NCBI RefSeq assembly: GCF_006439355.1
Contig: NZ_VFTG01000003.1
Location: 310,001-374,000, forward strand
DNA length: 64,000 nucleotides
Direction: 5' to 3'
Source: Mesorhizobium sp. B4-1-3
GTDB lineage: Bacteria > Pseudomonadota > Alphaproteobacteria > Rhizobiales > Rhizobiaceae
The notes under the pieces are model-generated. The model did not search any database, was not told the origin of the DNA, and worked only from the letters and a program-made list of their open reading frames with translations. The position numbers and the translations under genes were made by a program. Positions 1-7,867 of this stretch are shown here, piece after piece. How positions within the stretch are numbered: position 1 is the stretch's first letter; every line of letters starts with the position of its first letter.

Positions 1-666
1 ACGGCCGCGATCGAGGCCGCGCTGAAGGTCGCCAAGGGCCGCCCGCTGGTCAACTCCGTCACCGGCGAGGAAGAGAAGCTCGAGGCCATCCTGCCGTTGA
101 TCAAGAAGTACAACGTTCCGGTCGTCGCCATTTCCAACGACGAGACCGGCATCTCGATGGATCCGGACGTCCGCTTCGCGGTCGCCAAGAAGATCGTCGA
201 GCGCTGCGCCGACCATGGCATTCCTTCGCATGACGTCGTGGTCGACCCGCTGGTGATGCCGATCGGCGCGCTGGGCGATGCCGGCCGCCAGGTGTTCGCG
301 CTGCTGCGGCGGCTCCGCGAAGAGCTCAAGGTCAACACCACCTGCGGCCTCTCCAACATCTCCTTCGGCCTGCCGCACCGCCACGGCATCAATGCCGCCT
401 TCATCCCGATGGTGATCGGCGCCGGCATGACGAGCGCGATCATGAATCCCGTCCGGCCGCAGGAGATGGAAGCCGTGCGCGGCGCCAATGTGCTCAACGG
501 CACCGACGAGAACTGCACCAACTGGATCCGCACCTACAAGGACTACAAGCCGGCCGAAGGCGGTCAAGCGGTTGCGGCTCCAACAGCGGTCAATGCGCCG
601 GGCGAAGGCAGCGGCAATGGCGGCCGTCGCCGCGGCGGCCGCGAAGCCCGCATGGCCAGGGGGTAA
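1..666 (+). CDS. Methyltetrahydrofolate:corrinoid methyltransferase family protein (pterin-binding), 5' end missing
   Basis: Frame 1 is open from the first base to the TAA at 664-666, so the gene starts left of the window and 221 residues are visible. The segments NSVTGEEEKLEAILPLI, PVVAISND and DPLVMPIGALGDAGRQV fit the pterin-binding TIM barrel shared by dihydropteroate synthase and the methyltransferases that move a methyl group between corrinoid protein and tetrahydrofolate. The following gene encodes a corrinoid-protein reductive activator, which favours the methyltransferase over folate synthesis. The last ~35 residues are a low-complexity Ala/Gly tail ending in an Arg-rich stretch (GGRRRGGREARMARG), beyond the barrel. 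The methyl donor is not visible here; glycine betaine or another methylamine is an inference from the neighbourhood. Confidence 0.8.
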   Translation, partial: TAAIEAALKVAKGRPLVNSVTGEEEKLEAILPLIKKYNVPVVAISNDETGISMDPDVRFAVAKKIVERCADHGIPSHDVVVDPLVMPIGALGDAGRQVFALLRRLREELKVNTTCGLSNISFGLPHRHGINAAFIPMVIGAGMTSAIMNPVRPQEMEAVRGANVLNGTDENCTNWIRTYKDYKPAEGGQAVAAPTAVNAPGEGSGNGGRRRGGREARMARG

Positions 667-701
667 GCGCGCAATCGTGAAACGCACCGCAAACAATGTT
701 C

Positions 702-730
702 GTCCGGTCGCATCGCGGATGCGATCGGAC
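702..730. terminator. Hairpin between convergent genes, probable bidirectional terminator
   Basis: Arms at 702-714 and 718-730 are 13 nt each with one mismatch and a 3-nt loop. The hairpin lies 36 bp after the methyltransferase stop and 16 bp from the stop of the convergent small membrane gene. There is no long T-run on either side, so termination may be inefficient or factor-dependent. Confidence 0.5.
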
Positions 731-745
731 AGCTCTGCTTTGCGT

Positions 746-988
746 TCAGGCAGCGCCCAATATGGCGTCGAACAACGCCATTCCCACCCACGATCCGAAG
801 ATGCCCGTCACGCCGCCGACGATGAAATCATCGTCATAGGCGGGCCAGTATGCGTGCAGCACCAGGGTTCCGACGATAGCGCCGAGAATCCCGGTGGCGA
901 GGTATTGCGGATTGCGCAGCCACGAGCCCTTGATCACGCGCACCATGGTGAACGCGGTGAAGACGGCGGAGAGCAGCAGATCCGACAT
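746..988 (-). CDS. Small hypothetical membrane protein (80 aa)
   Basis: I do not recognise the family. The start at 988 (MSDLLLSAVFTAFTMVRV) is preferred over a start 22 codons upstream, because AGGGG lies 8 nt before this ATG. The protein has three hydrophobic stretches (about residues 3-16, 27-46 and 54-77), which suggests two or three membrane helices. It sits on the opposite strand between the corrinoid methyltransferase and the activator gene, interrupting what would otherwise be a co-oriented pair. No catalytic motif is visible. Confidence 0.55.
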   Translation of the reverse strand: MSDLLLSAVFTAFTMVRVIKGSWLRNPQYLATGILGAIVGTLVLHAYWPAYDDDFIVGGVTGIFGSWVGMALFDAILGAA

Positions 989-1077
989 GGTTGGCCCCTG
1001 GACCAACGGACTCTCCGCCCAATAGTAGAACGATCCGTTAAACGGCATCGGCAATTGCCATCGAGAAACGTGCCAGC

Positions 1078-3147
1078 ATGAACCCTCCCCCCAACATCAC
1101 CGATCCGCTCGTCCTGTTCATGCCGTCGGGCAAGCGCGGCCGGTTCCCGGTCGGCACGCCGGTCCTCGATGCGGCACGCCAACTCGGCGTCTATGTCGAA
1201 AGCGTGTGCGGCGGCCGCGCCACCTGCGGGCGCTGCCAGATCGAGGTGCAGGAAGGCAATTTCGCCAAGCACAAGATCGTCTCGTCCAACGACCACATTT
1301 CGCAGAAGGGCGCCAAGGAGGAGCGCTACGAGCGCGTGCGGGGCCTGCCCGAGCGGCGGCGCCTCTCCTGCTCGGCGCAGATCCTCGGCGATCTCGTCAT
1401 CGACGTGCCGCAGGACACGGTCATCAACGCCCAGACCATCCGCAAGGATGCCGACACCAGGGTGATCGCCCGCGATACGGCGATCCGTATGTGCTATGTC
1501 GAGATCGAAGAGCCCGACATGCACAAGCCGCTCGGCGACCTCGACCGGCTCAAGATCGCCCTGATGAAGGACTGGGGCCTCAAGAATCTCGAGTTCGATT
1601 TCTATCTGCTGCCGCAGGTGCAGGGCATTCTGCGCAAGGGCAACTGGACCGCGACCGCGGCCATCCACAAGGATGCCGACAGCGACATCGCGCGCGTCAT
1701 CGCGCTGTGGCCCGGCCTGAAGAACGAGGCCTACGGCCTCGCCTGCGACATCGGCTCGACCACAATCGCCATGCATCTGGTGTCGCTGCTCTCGGGCCGC
1801 GTCGCCGCCTCTTCCGGCACGTCCAATCCGCAGATCCGCTTCGGCGAGGATCTGATGAGCCGCGTCTCCTATGTGATGATGAATCCGGACGGCCGCGAGG
1901 GCATGACGGTCGCCGTGCGCGAGGCGGTCTCCGGCCTTGTCGACAAGGTCTGCGCCGAAGGCAACGTCCAGCGCGCCGATATCCTGGATTCCGTCTTCGT
2001 CGGCAATCCGATCATGCATCATTTGTTCCTCGGCATCGATCCGACCGAGCTCGGCGGCGCGCCCTTCGCGCTCGCCGTCTCCGGCGCGGTGCGCATCAAG
2101 GCCTCCGACATCGGCCTGAAGCTCAACCAGGGCGCGCGCCTCTACATGCTGCCCTGCATCGCCGGCCATGTCGGCGCCGACGCGGCAGCCGTCACCTTGT
2201 CGGAAGGCCCGCATCGCCAGGACGAGATGATGCTGATCGTCGATGTCGGCACCAACGCCGAGATCGTGCTCGGCAACTCCACGCGCGTCGTAGCGGCCTC
2301 CTCGCCCACCGGCCCCGCCTTCGAGGGCGCGGAGATCTCCGGCGGCCAGCGCGCGGCGCCCGGCGCCATCGAGCGCGTGCGCATAGACCCGGACACGCTC
2401 GAGCCGCGCTATCGCGTTATCGGCTCGGAGCTCTGGTCCGATCAGCCGGGCTTCGCCGAGAGCGTGCAGGCGACCGGCGTCACCGGCATCTGCGGTTCGG
2501 GCATCATCGAAGTGATCGCCGAGATGTACCTGTCGGGCATCATTTCCGAGGACGGCGTCATCGACGGCTCGCTCAGCATGCGCTCGCCGCGCATCGTGTC
2601 CAACGGCCGCACCTTTTCCTATGTGCTGAAGGAAGGTGAGCCGAAGATCACCATCACCCAGAACGACGTGCGCGCCATCCAGCTTGCCAAGGCGGCGCTC
2701 TATGCCGGCACCAAGCTGTTGATGGAAAAACAGCACACCGAGCATGTCGACCGCATCCATTTCGCCGGCGCCTTCGGTTCCTTCATCGATCCGAAATACG
2801 CCATGGTGCTTGGCCTGATCCCGGACTGCGACCTCGACAAGGTCTCGGCCGTCGGCAACGCCGCCGGCGCCGGCGCGCGCATGGCGCTGCTCAATCGCGG
2901 CTACCGGCGTGAGATCGAGGATACCGTGAGCAGGATCGAGAAGATCGAGACGGCGCTCGAGCCGAAGTTCCAGGAGCACTTCGTCTACGCCATGGCACTG
3001 CCCAACAAGGTCGATCCGTTCCCCAAGCTGGCGGCCGCAGTGAAGCTGCCGCCGCGCAAGGCGCTGAGCGAAGACGGCGCCGCCGGCGATGCGACCCCGC
3101 GCCGGCGCTCGCGCGAGGAGCGTGCGGCGCGACGCGGCCGCGACTAA
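1078..3147 (+). CDS. RACo-like reductive activator of corrinoid proteins (2Fe-2S + ASKHA/DUF4445)
   Basis: 689 residues. The N-terminus is a plant-type 2Fe-2S ferredoxin domain with Cys44, Cys50, Cys53 and Cys98 (C-x5-C-x2-C...C). The C-terminal two thirds are an ASKHA ATPase of the DUF4445 type: ACDIGSTTIAMH is the first phosphate motif (near residue 222), LIVDVGTNAEIVLGN the second and GICGSGIIEVIAEM the adenosine motif. Proteins with this layout use ATP to return an inactivated Co(II) corrinoid to Co(I), so this gene implies an active corrinoid methyl-transfer system in an aerobe. The tail is Arg-rich (RRRSREERAARRGRD), like that of the methyltransferase upstream. The corrinoid protein itself is presumably left of the window. 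Confidence 0.85.
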   Translation: MNPPPNITDPLVLFMPSGKRGRFPVGTPVLDAARQLGVYVESVCGGRATCGRCQIEVQEGNFAKHKIVSSNDHISQKGAKEERYERVRGLPERRRLSCSAQILGDLVIDVPQDTVINAQTIRKDADTRVIARDTAIRMCYVEIEEPDMHKPLGDLDRLKIALMKDWGLKNLEFDFYLLPQVQGILRKGNWTATAAIHKDADSDIARVIALWPGLKNEAYGLACDIGSTTIAMHLVSLLSGRVAASSGTSNPQIRFGEDLMSRVSYVMMNPDGREGMTVAVREAVSGLVDKVCAEGNVQRADILDSVFVGNPIMHHLFLGIDPTELGGAPFALAVSGAVRIKASDIGLKLNQGARLYMLPCIAGHVGADAAAVTLSEGPHRQDEMMLIVDVGTNAEIVLGNSTRVVAASSPTGPAFEGAEISGGQRAAPGAIERVRIDPDTLEPRYRVIGSELWSDQPGFAESVQATGVTGICGSGIIEVIAEMYLSGIISEDGVIDGSLSMRSPRIVSNGRTFSYVLKEGEPKITITQNDVRAIQLAKAALYAGTKLLMEKQHTEHVDRIHFAGAFGSFIDPKYAMVLGLIPDCDLDKVSAVGNAAGAGARMALLNRGYRREIEDTVSRIEKIETALEPKFQEHFVYAMALPNKVDPFPKLAAAVKLPPRKALSEDGAAGDATPRRRSREERAARRGRD

Positions 3148-3157
3148 TTTCGTGATG

Positions 3158-4180
3158 TCATTCCGTGGCCCCTGCGGCCGCGGCGCTTCTGGCCTTGACC
3201 GCGGGCTTCGGGCGTTGCGGATGCAGCAGCCCGATCAACGGCTTTTCGACGATCAGATAGAGCATCGCCGATAGCGCAAGCGTGGCGACCAGGATCGTCG
3301 CCGGCTGCAACGCCGCCGGGACGCCGGTCCTCAGGACGACACCCGTCGCAAGCACGCCGGCGACGACATGCCATAGGTAGATCGAATAGGACGCATCGCC
3401 AAGAAAGCTGGGCAAGGCTGCCGGCTTGAACGGCCGCGCCCGCTCAGCAAAAACCGCGCCCGCCACGATCAATGCGGCCGGAAGCCCCCACCGCAAGGCA
3501 CGAGGCAAACCGGCATCGAACAGCGGGCCGGCCGCAAGTAGAAGGAATCCCGCGCCAACCATCGCCAGCGCCACCCCGATCGGCAGCCTTGCGCCCTGGA
3601 GCCACAAGCGCCCCACGACGACGCCTGCCGCGAACTCGATCACGACTGGATCGGTGAAGGCATGCGCATATCCTGCGGGAAGGACGAAATGCAGCGCGAC
3701 GATGGCGACAAGGGCGCCCACGAGAACGCCGAACCGCCAGCGCTCGCCGAGGAACAGGACCAGCGTGAAAACGACATAGAACATCATCTCATAGCAGAGC
3801 GTCCAACCCTGTATGACGATGGGATGCAGCTTCCACTCCTGCAGCGTCGGCAGGAAGAACAGCGAGCCGACGAAATTCGTCACGCTGAAGAAATGGCCGT
3901 AGAAGAACTGCGGCTTGAGCAGGATGCCCGCCGCGGTCAGCAGCGTGACGATCCAGTAGAGAGGCACGATGCGGGTGATCCGGCGCCCCATGAAACGCCA
4001 GGGATCGGCCGGCCTGCCGGCCGTCGTCACCCACATGATGAAGCCGCTGATGACGAAGAAGACGTCGACGCCGGCTGCCCCGACGTCGAACGGACCGCCG
4101 AACTGCTCGCTGACGTGGAAGCAAACGACCGCGCACGCGGCGAGACCGCGCAGATACTGGATACTATGTATGCTTGTCAC
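3158..4180 (-). CDS. Acyltransferase family 3 membrane protein (ExoZ/OafA-like)
   Basis: 340 residues with GTG start at 4180. It opens with the family signature SIQYLRGLAACAVVCFHVSE, followed by DVFFVISGFIMW and an RITRIVPLYW segment, then about ten hydrophobic helices and a terminal YSIYLWHV motif. These are the hallmarks of the acyltransferase 3 family, inner-membrane enzymes that O-acylate exopolysaccharide, lipopolysaccharide or Nod factor. There are no polysaccharide genes next to it, so the acceptor is unknown. It is convergent with the corrinoid activator (10-bp gap) and divergent from the small DUF1127-like gene. Confidence 0.85.
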   Translation of the reverse strand: MTSIHSIQYLRGLAACAVVCFHVSEQFGGPFDVGAAGVDVFFVISGFIMWVTTAGRPADPWRFMGRRITRIVPLYWIVTLLTAAGILLKPQFFYGHFFSVTNFVGSLFFLPTLQEWKLHPIVIQGWTLCYEMMFYVVFTLVLFLGERWRFGVLVGALVAIVALHFVLPAGYAHAFTDPVVIEFAAGVVVGRLWLQGARLPIGVALAMVGAGFLLLAAGPLFDAGLPRALRWGLPAALIVAGAVFAERARPFKPAALPSFLGDASYSIYLWHVVAGVLATGVVLRTGVPAALQPATILVATLALSAMLYLIVEKPLIGLLHPQRPKPAVKARSAAAAGATE

Positions 4181-4229
4181 GATGCCCTGACCTTATCGCA
4201 TCATGCTGCGGTGCGCATATCCCCACGCC

Positions 4230-4336
4230 GCATTGCACAATAACAATGCAGCCGCTCGCCTCTGTCAACCGCCGATGGGCAGTTATTCGGACCGGAACCG
4301 GTCCGCCCGCCTGCTTAATTCATTTGCATGCAAATG
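4230..4336. promoter_or_regulatory. Divergent intergenic region with three dyads, including a 16-bp perfect palindrome
   Basis: The 294-bp gap between the acyltransferase and the 61-aa gene holds no convincing ORF. It contains three inverted repeats: GCATTG/CAATGC (4230-4235, 4244-4249), GGACCGG-AA-CCGGTCC (4289-4304), and CATTTGCATGCAAATG (4321-4336), a perfect 16-bp palindrome. Such symmetry suits regulator binding at a divergent promoter, but no core promoter could be fixed with confidence. Confidence 0.4.
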
Positions 4337-4474
4337 TTTCCGGATCAGCACGATCTGGAAACCGAAACGCTGTTCTCGCGAAATCGACCCGATACATGCG
4401 TGCCGCATTTAGCGGCCATCGCATGACGGCAGCGATCATCCTCGGCCGCCATTGCTCTTCAAGGGAGATGAAAA

Positions 4475-4660
4475 ATGTCGATGTTCGGAAATCTCAGTCG
4501 ATTCGGTGTCAACATCCGGCAGGCTCACGCCAGGAACAAGGCAATCCGCGCGCTCAACGATCTGCCGGCGCATGTCCAGAAGGATATCGGGTGGCCGGCC
4601 TCTCCGCCGAGCGATCCGCAGGCAGCCCTTCATGCGCTGCTTCTGGGCACGCCGCGCTGA
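4475..4660 (+). CDS. DUF1127-like small protein (61 aa)
   Basis: The ATG at 4475 follows AAGGGAGATG with good spacing. The protein ends in the DUF1127-type motif LPAHVQKDIGWP (residues ~30-41) after a basic N-terminal helix. The same motif occurs in the 61-aa protein at 7032 (LPIELQKDIGWP), so the two are paralogues 2.5 kb apart. DUF1127 proteins are abundant in Rhizobiales and some act in RNA and phosphate/carbon physiology; no function can be given for this one. Its stop overlaps the start of a 36-codon ORF. Confidence 0.75.
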   Translation: MSMFGNLSRFGVNIRQAHARNKAIRALNDLPAHVQKDIGWPASPPSDPQAALHALLLGTPR

Positions 4661-4770
4661 TGACCTTCGTCGAGAAATGCAAGCTGCTCGGCAAGCGCCG
4701 GGGCCGCGACGCGGCTCCGGCGGCCGGCGACAACAAGCTGCGCGCCGCGCTGCTGCCGAAGCGGCGTTAG
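4660..4770 (+). CDS. Possible translationally coupled mini-protein (36 aa)
   Basis: The ATG at 4660 shares the sequence ATGA with the TGA of the upstream DUF1127-like gene, the usual arrangement for coupled translation. The product (MTFVEKCKLLGKRRGRDAAP, then AAGDNKLRAALLPKRR) is strongly basic. The TAG stop coincides with the left edge of a short palindromic repeat. I recognise no family. The coupling and the basic composition support it; the small size and possible chance occurrence in GC-rich DNA argue against. Confidence 0.4.
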   Translation: MTFVEKCKLLGKRRGRDAAPAAGDNKLRAALLPKRR

Positions 4771-4819
4771 AGCAATTCCAGAAAAGTGCGCAGCGGTTTT
4801 CCGTCCGCAATTGCGCAAA
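4768..4819. repeat. Short palindromic intergenic repeat, copy A
   Basis: The core AAAAGTGCGCAGCGGTTTTC is flanked by GCAATT (4772-4777) and AATTGC (4809-4814). It shares the AAGTG...CGGTTTT core with copies near 10542, 34451, 41563 and 56523. It lies directly on the stop codon of the 36-aa ORF. Confidence 0.65.
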
Positions 4820-4948
4820 CAACGAACTGGCGCCATTGCATCACGCCGATGGGCCAGCGGCGGAACCTTGACATTTTTAAATGCGGTACAATCTTCGAAT
4901 AGCGGGGGGAATTCTCTTAGTCGGCTCTGCCGAAGTCCGTGTATCCGC

Positions 4949-5911
4949 ATGCCAAGTTTGAAAAGCCATCTCGTTTCGTTCGTTCTCAGGCACAGCCGCA
5001 AGAAGGCCTTTTCCAGTCCCGAGAACCTGCACCGTTGGATCGCCTACGCCCGTAGGACCGAGGACTATCATCCGCCGGCCCTGCTGAAGGCGCGGCTGGA
5101 CATCACCGAGACCGAAATCGTCGGCTTTCCCGTCTACGAGGTCGCGCCTAAGGCGGGCGAGCGCCGGCGCATTCTTTACATGCATGGCGGTGCCTATGTT
5201 TTTCAGATCACCTCCTACCACTGGGGGCTGATCGCCGAGATGGCCGAGCGTCTTGGTTTCGGCATCACCGTGCCGATCTACCCAATCGCGCCCGAGTATA
5301 ATTTCCATGACATGTTCGGCATGGTCGGCGAGGTCTACCGGCGCATGCTCGAAGAGACCGACGCCGAGGACATCGTCTTCATGGGCGATTCCGCCGGCGG
5401 CAACATGGCGGTCGTGCTGACCATGATGGCGGCCGAGAAAGGCTTGCCTTCGCCGTCGCGTCACGTGCTGATCTCGCCCGGCCTCGACGTTTCGCTTGCA
5501 AATCCTGAAGTCTTCGAGGCCGAGCGGCAGGATCCGTGGCTAGGTATTCCGGGTGGGCTGGAAGCGGTGCGGCTCTACAGCGCCGGTTTCGACCGCAAAG
5601 ACTGGCACATCAGCCCACTCTACGGCGACTTATCCGTGCTGCCGAAGACGTTGCTGCTGACCGGTTCACGCGACATGCTGACACCAGACAATCTGATCTT
5701 CGCCGAACGCGCGCGCGCCGCCGGCGTCGAGGTCGATGTGGTTTATGAAGAGGGCATGTTCCACGTCTGGCCGCTGATCGAGATGCCCGAGGCACGCCGC
5801 GCGCGCGACAGCATCGTCGACTTTCTTAGCCTGCCGGCACCGCGCCGTGCTCGGGCGCGGCGCAAGACAAGGGCTGCCCTCGCAGCCCGCACGGCGCCCG
5901 CGGCCGAGTAG
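4949..5911 (+). CDS. Alpha/beta-hydrolase, hormone-sensitive-lipase (GDSAG) family
   Basis: 320 residues from ATG 4949; the longer open frame upstream runs through a repeat and lacks family similarity. The oxyanion motif HGGAY is at residues 79-83, the nucleophile elbow GDSAGG at 146-151 (Ser148), the likely acid at Asp242 (TGSRDMLTPD) and the catalytic His at 272 (GMFHVWP). This is the bacterial HSL/type IV esterase layout, acting on short-chain esters. The C-terminal ~25 residues are Arg/Ala-rich and look disordered. It is convergent with the LysR gene with a 1-bp gap. The ribosome binding site is weak, so the start is only moderately sure. The substrate is unknown. Confidence 0.8.
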   Translation: MPSLKSHLVSFVLRHSRKKAFSSPENLHRWIAYARRTEDYHPPALLKARLDITETEIVGFPVYEVAPKAGERRRILYMHGGAYVFQITSYHWGLIAEMAERLGFGITVPIYPIAPEYNFHDMFGMVGEVYRRMLEETDAEDIVFMGDSAGGNMAVVLTMMAAEKGLPSPSRHVLISPGLDVSLANPEVFEAERQDPWLGIPGGLEAVRLYSAGFDRKDWHISPLYGDLSVLPKTLLLTGSRDMLTPDNLIFAERARAAGVEVDVVYEEGMFHVWPLIEMPEARRARDSIVDFLSLPAPRRARARRKTRAALAARTAPAAE

Positions 5912-5912
5912 C

Positions 5913-6812
5913 TCAGAACTTACCGGTCTCGCGGAACAGTTCGAACGTCGCCCGAATATGGTCGGCAACAGCCTTCACCGGCGCGCTGGCGTCGGGCGCC
6001 ACTACCATGGCGAGATTGTAGGTGCCGATCTCGGGCATGCCGTCCTTGGCTCCCAGCGAGACCATCTCGTCGCCCAGGAAGGATTTTGGCAGCGGCGCCA
6101 CCGCGAGGTCGGCCATGATCGCGGCGCGCTGGCCGGCCGTGTGGGCGCTCATATAGGCGATGCGGTAATTGCGGCCTTCACGTCCAAGCGCTTCCAGGGC
6201 CCCTGCCCGCCACGCGCAGCCTTCCTCCCACAGCGACACCGGCAACGGCTCACGCAGATGCGCGCAGCCGCCCTTGGCGCCGGCCCACACGATCGGCTCG
6301 GTCAAAAGCACCTCCGCGCCGACCGCGCTGGTCTTGTAGGAATTGGTGAGCAGCGTGATGTCGAGCGCACGGTCGTCCATGCGCCGGCGCAGATTGATGC
6401 TCTGGTCGATGGTGACGTCGACGGCAATCGAGGGATGCGACTGCGCGAAGCGCTTCAGCACATGCGGCAGCACGCGCTCGCCGTAATCGTCGGGCGAGCC
6501 GAGCCGCACCACGCCGACAATGTCGGGGATGATGAACTTCGACACCACCTCGCGGTTGATCGACAACAACCGGCGCGCATAGCCGAGCAGCATCTCGCCA
6601 TCCGTGGTCAGCGTCACCGAGCGCGCATCGCGTGCGAAGACCGAACGGCCGAGGATGTCCTCAAGCTTCTTGATCTGCATCGAGACGGCGGACGGCGTGC
6701 GGAACACCGCATTGGCGGCCGTGGTGAAGCTGCCGGTCTCGGCGATCGCCACGAAAGTGCGCAGCACATCGAGATCAAGCAGCGGCAGCGGATGGTTGAG
6801 CGGGGCATTCAT
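5913..6812 (-). CDS. LysR-family transcriptional regulator
   Basis: 299 residues. The N-terminal winged helix-turn-helix (about residues 14-73) has the standard LysR wording: VLRTFVAIAETGSFTTAAN, then SAVSMQIKKLEDILG. It is followed by the periplasmic-binding-like effector domain. It points away from the 61-aa DUF1127-like gene at 7032 with a 219-bp shared upstream region, and LysR proteins typically regulate the divergent gene. The effector cannot be read from the sequence. Confidence 0.9.
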   Translation of the reverse strand: MNAPLNHPLPLLDLDVLRTFVAIAETGSFTTAANAVFRTPSAVSMQIKKLEDILGRSVFARDARSVTLTTDGEMLLGYARRLLSINREVVSKFIIPDIVGVVRLGSPDDYGERVLPHVLKRFAQSHPSIAVDVTIDQSINLRRRMDDRALDITLLTNSYKTSAVGAEVLLTEPIVWAGAKGGCAHLREPLPVSLWEEGCAWRAGALEALGREGRNYRIAYMSAHTAGQRAAIMADLAVAPLPKSFLGDEMVSLGAKDGMPEIGTYNLAMVVAPDASAPVKAVADHIRATFELFRETGKF

Positions 6813-7031
6813 GCGAGTCTGCTTTCAATTTTTCTGATGCAATCCATCATTCCATTTCGTTTGATTGAACATCACTCCGGGCGCATAGTCAACTTGATCG
6901 ATGCTAGATGCTGCCAAAAGCAGCCATCGAACGACCCCGACACAGTCCTGCAATCGACGTGAAATGAAGCTGAAACAGACCTGACTTAAGACAATGACGG
7001 GCGCCTCCCTGCCCGCATAGAGGAGAGAGAA

Positions 7032-7217
7032 ATGTCTATCCTGTCGTCCATCGGTCGGCTTGCGACCGAATTCAGCGCGGCCCGCGCCCGCTACCAGACC
7101 GAACGCGCCATCCATGCGCTGCCGATCGAACTGCAGAAGGATATCGGCTGGCCTGAAGCGGCCGACGTCAAGATCGGCTCGCGCCTCGGTGTAGGAAGCT
7201 GGGCCGGAGCGAAGTAA
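7032..7217 (+). CDS. DUF1127-like small protein (61 aa), second copy
   Basis: The ATG at 7032 follows GAGGAGAGAGAA, a strong ribosome binding site. The protein has an N-terminal amphipathic segment and then ERAIHALPIELQKDIGWP, the DUF1127-type motif. It matches the paralogue at 4475 in length and motif position. It is divergently placed to the LysR gene and closed by a clear intrinsic terminator 22 bp downstream, so it is probably transcribed alone. Function unknown. Confidence 0.8.
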   Translation: MSILSSIGRLATEFSAARARYQTERAIHALPIELQKDIGWPEAADVKIGSRLGVGSWAGAK

Positions 7218-7238
7218 TCAAGTGTGTATGAAGTTCTG

Positions 7239-7269
7239 AAGGCCTGCCCGTCAGTTCGGCAGGCCTTTT
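7239..7269 (+). terminator. Intrinsic terminator of the 61-aa gene
   Basis: The arms GGCCTGCC (7241-7248) and GGCAGGCC (7258-7265), extended by AA/TT, are followed by TTTT. This is a classic rho-independent terminator on the plus strand. Confidence 0.8.
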
Positions 7270-7560
7270 GCTTGTTTATGGCCTTTTGTCTGCATTCAAA
7301 CGACTTTTCCAGCCATGCAACCGTGGCATGACGCATATGAGCAACCGGCATAGCGGGTTAACAGGCCAGTTAAACCACTGTAAATAATAAGAAATTGTAC
7401 GCACATTGTCCAACGATGTCGCAAGTCGTGTCGCTTTTCATATCAAGCGCTTCGTTTTTGCGATTTAGTTTTTGCTGAAGCGAGCCTATATCGACGTCAG
7501 CCAAAACGAGCTGCCCCACTCCATTAAGCGAAGGCGACCCGTCTGAGCAACCAAATGGAG
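7270..7560. other. Gene-free stretch upstream of a mini-gene
   Basis: About 290 bp between the terminator and the 44-aa gene. It is AT-richer than its surroundings, with stop codons in all plus frames and no ORF of note. It presumably carries the promoter of the 44-aa gene, but no -35/-10 pair with good spacing was found. A small RNA here cannot be excluded from sequence alone. Confidence 0.4.
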
Positions 7561-7566
7561 ATGATG

Positions 7567-7701
7567 ATGAAGCTCTTTGCCCGCCTGTTCACCCGCCGCG
7601 AAATGAACCTGACTACCGCTCTCGAGCGTCAGCGCCTCGCCAAGACCATGCCCGGTCAGACCGGCGCCATGAATGCTGCCCGTCTCGGTTTCGTCGCCTG
7701 A
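7567..7701 (+). CDS. Mini-protein (44 aa) with its own RBS and terminator
   Basis: ATGGAG (7555-7560) is followed by three consecutive ATG codons (7561, 7564, 7567). The third is best spaced from GGAG and gives a 44-residue product, MKLFARLFTRREMNLTTALE then RQRLAKTMPG and a short tail ending GFVA. The ORF is immediately followed by an intrinsic terminator (7725-7754), making a self-contained unit of about 200 bp. The N-terminus is basic and amphipathic. I do not recognise a family. RBS plus terminator makes it a better candidate than most short ORFs here. Confidence 0.6.
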   Translation: MKLFARLFTRREMNLTTALERQRLAKTMPGQTGAMNAARLGFVA

Positions 7702-7724
7702 GACAATTCGGCATGCTGAATTCA

Positions 7725-7754
7725 CGCCGCCCGGCTTGCCGAGGCGGCGTTTTC
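7725..7754 (+). terminator. Intrinsic terminator after the 44-aa gene
   Basis: CGCCGCC (7725-7731) pairs with GGCGGCG (7743-7749) and is followed by TTTT. It lies 24 bp after the mini-gene stop. Confidence 0.75.
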
Positions 7755-7867
7755 ATTTGGGGCGTTTGCTACCTGACGTCGGCGGAGAGACGCCCTGCAG
7801 TTGCACGAATTGCCCATTTGCGACCCGTGTCGCAAATTTAATCTTCACTTAGCCGCCTACCCGATTG

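Noticed and set aside
934..2979. 681-codon open frame antisense to the corrinoid activator gene
   Set aside because: Shadow of the GC-rich plus-strand gene: the plus-strand frame has complete 2Fe-2S and ASKHA motifs, while this one is Asp/His/Arg/Ala-rich without a recognisable domain.
4868..4892. TTGACA ... TACAAT promoter before the hydrolase
   Set aside because: The spacing is only 13 bp, too short for a sigma-70 promoter.
4771..4948. Longer start (4811) of the alpha/beta-hydrolase
   Set aside because: The extra 46 residues begin in the palindromic repeat and are Arg/Ser-rich without family similarity.
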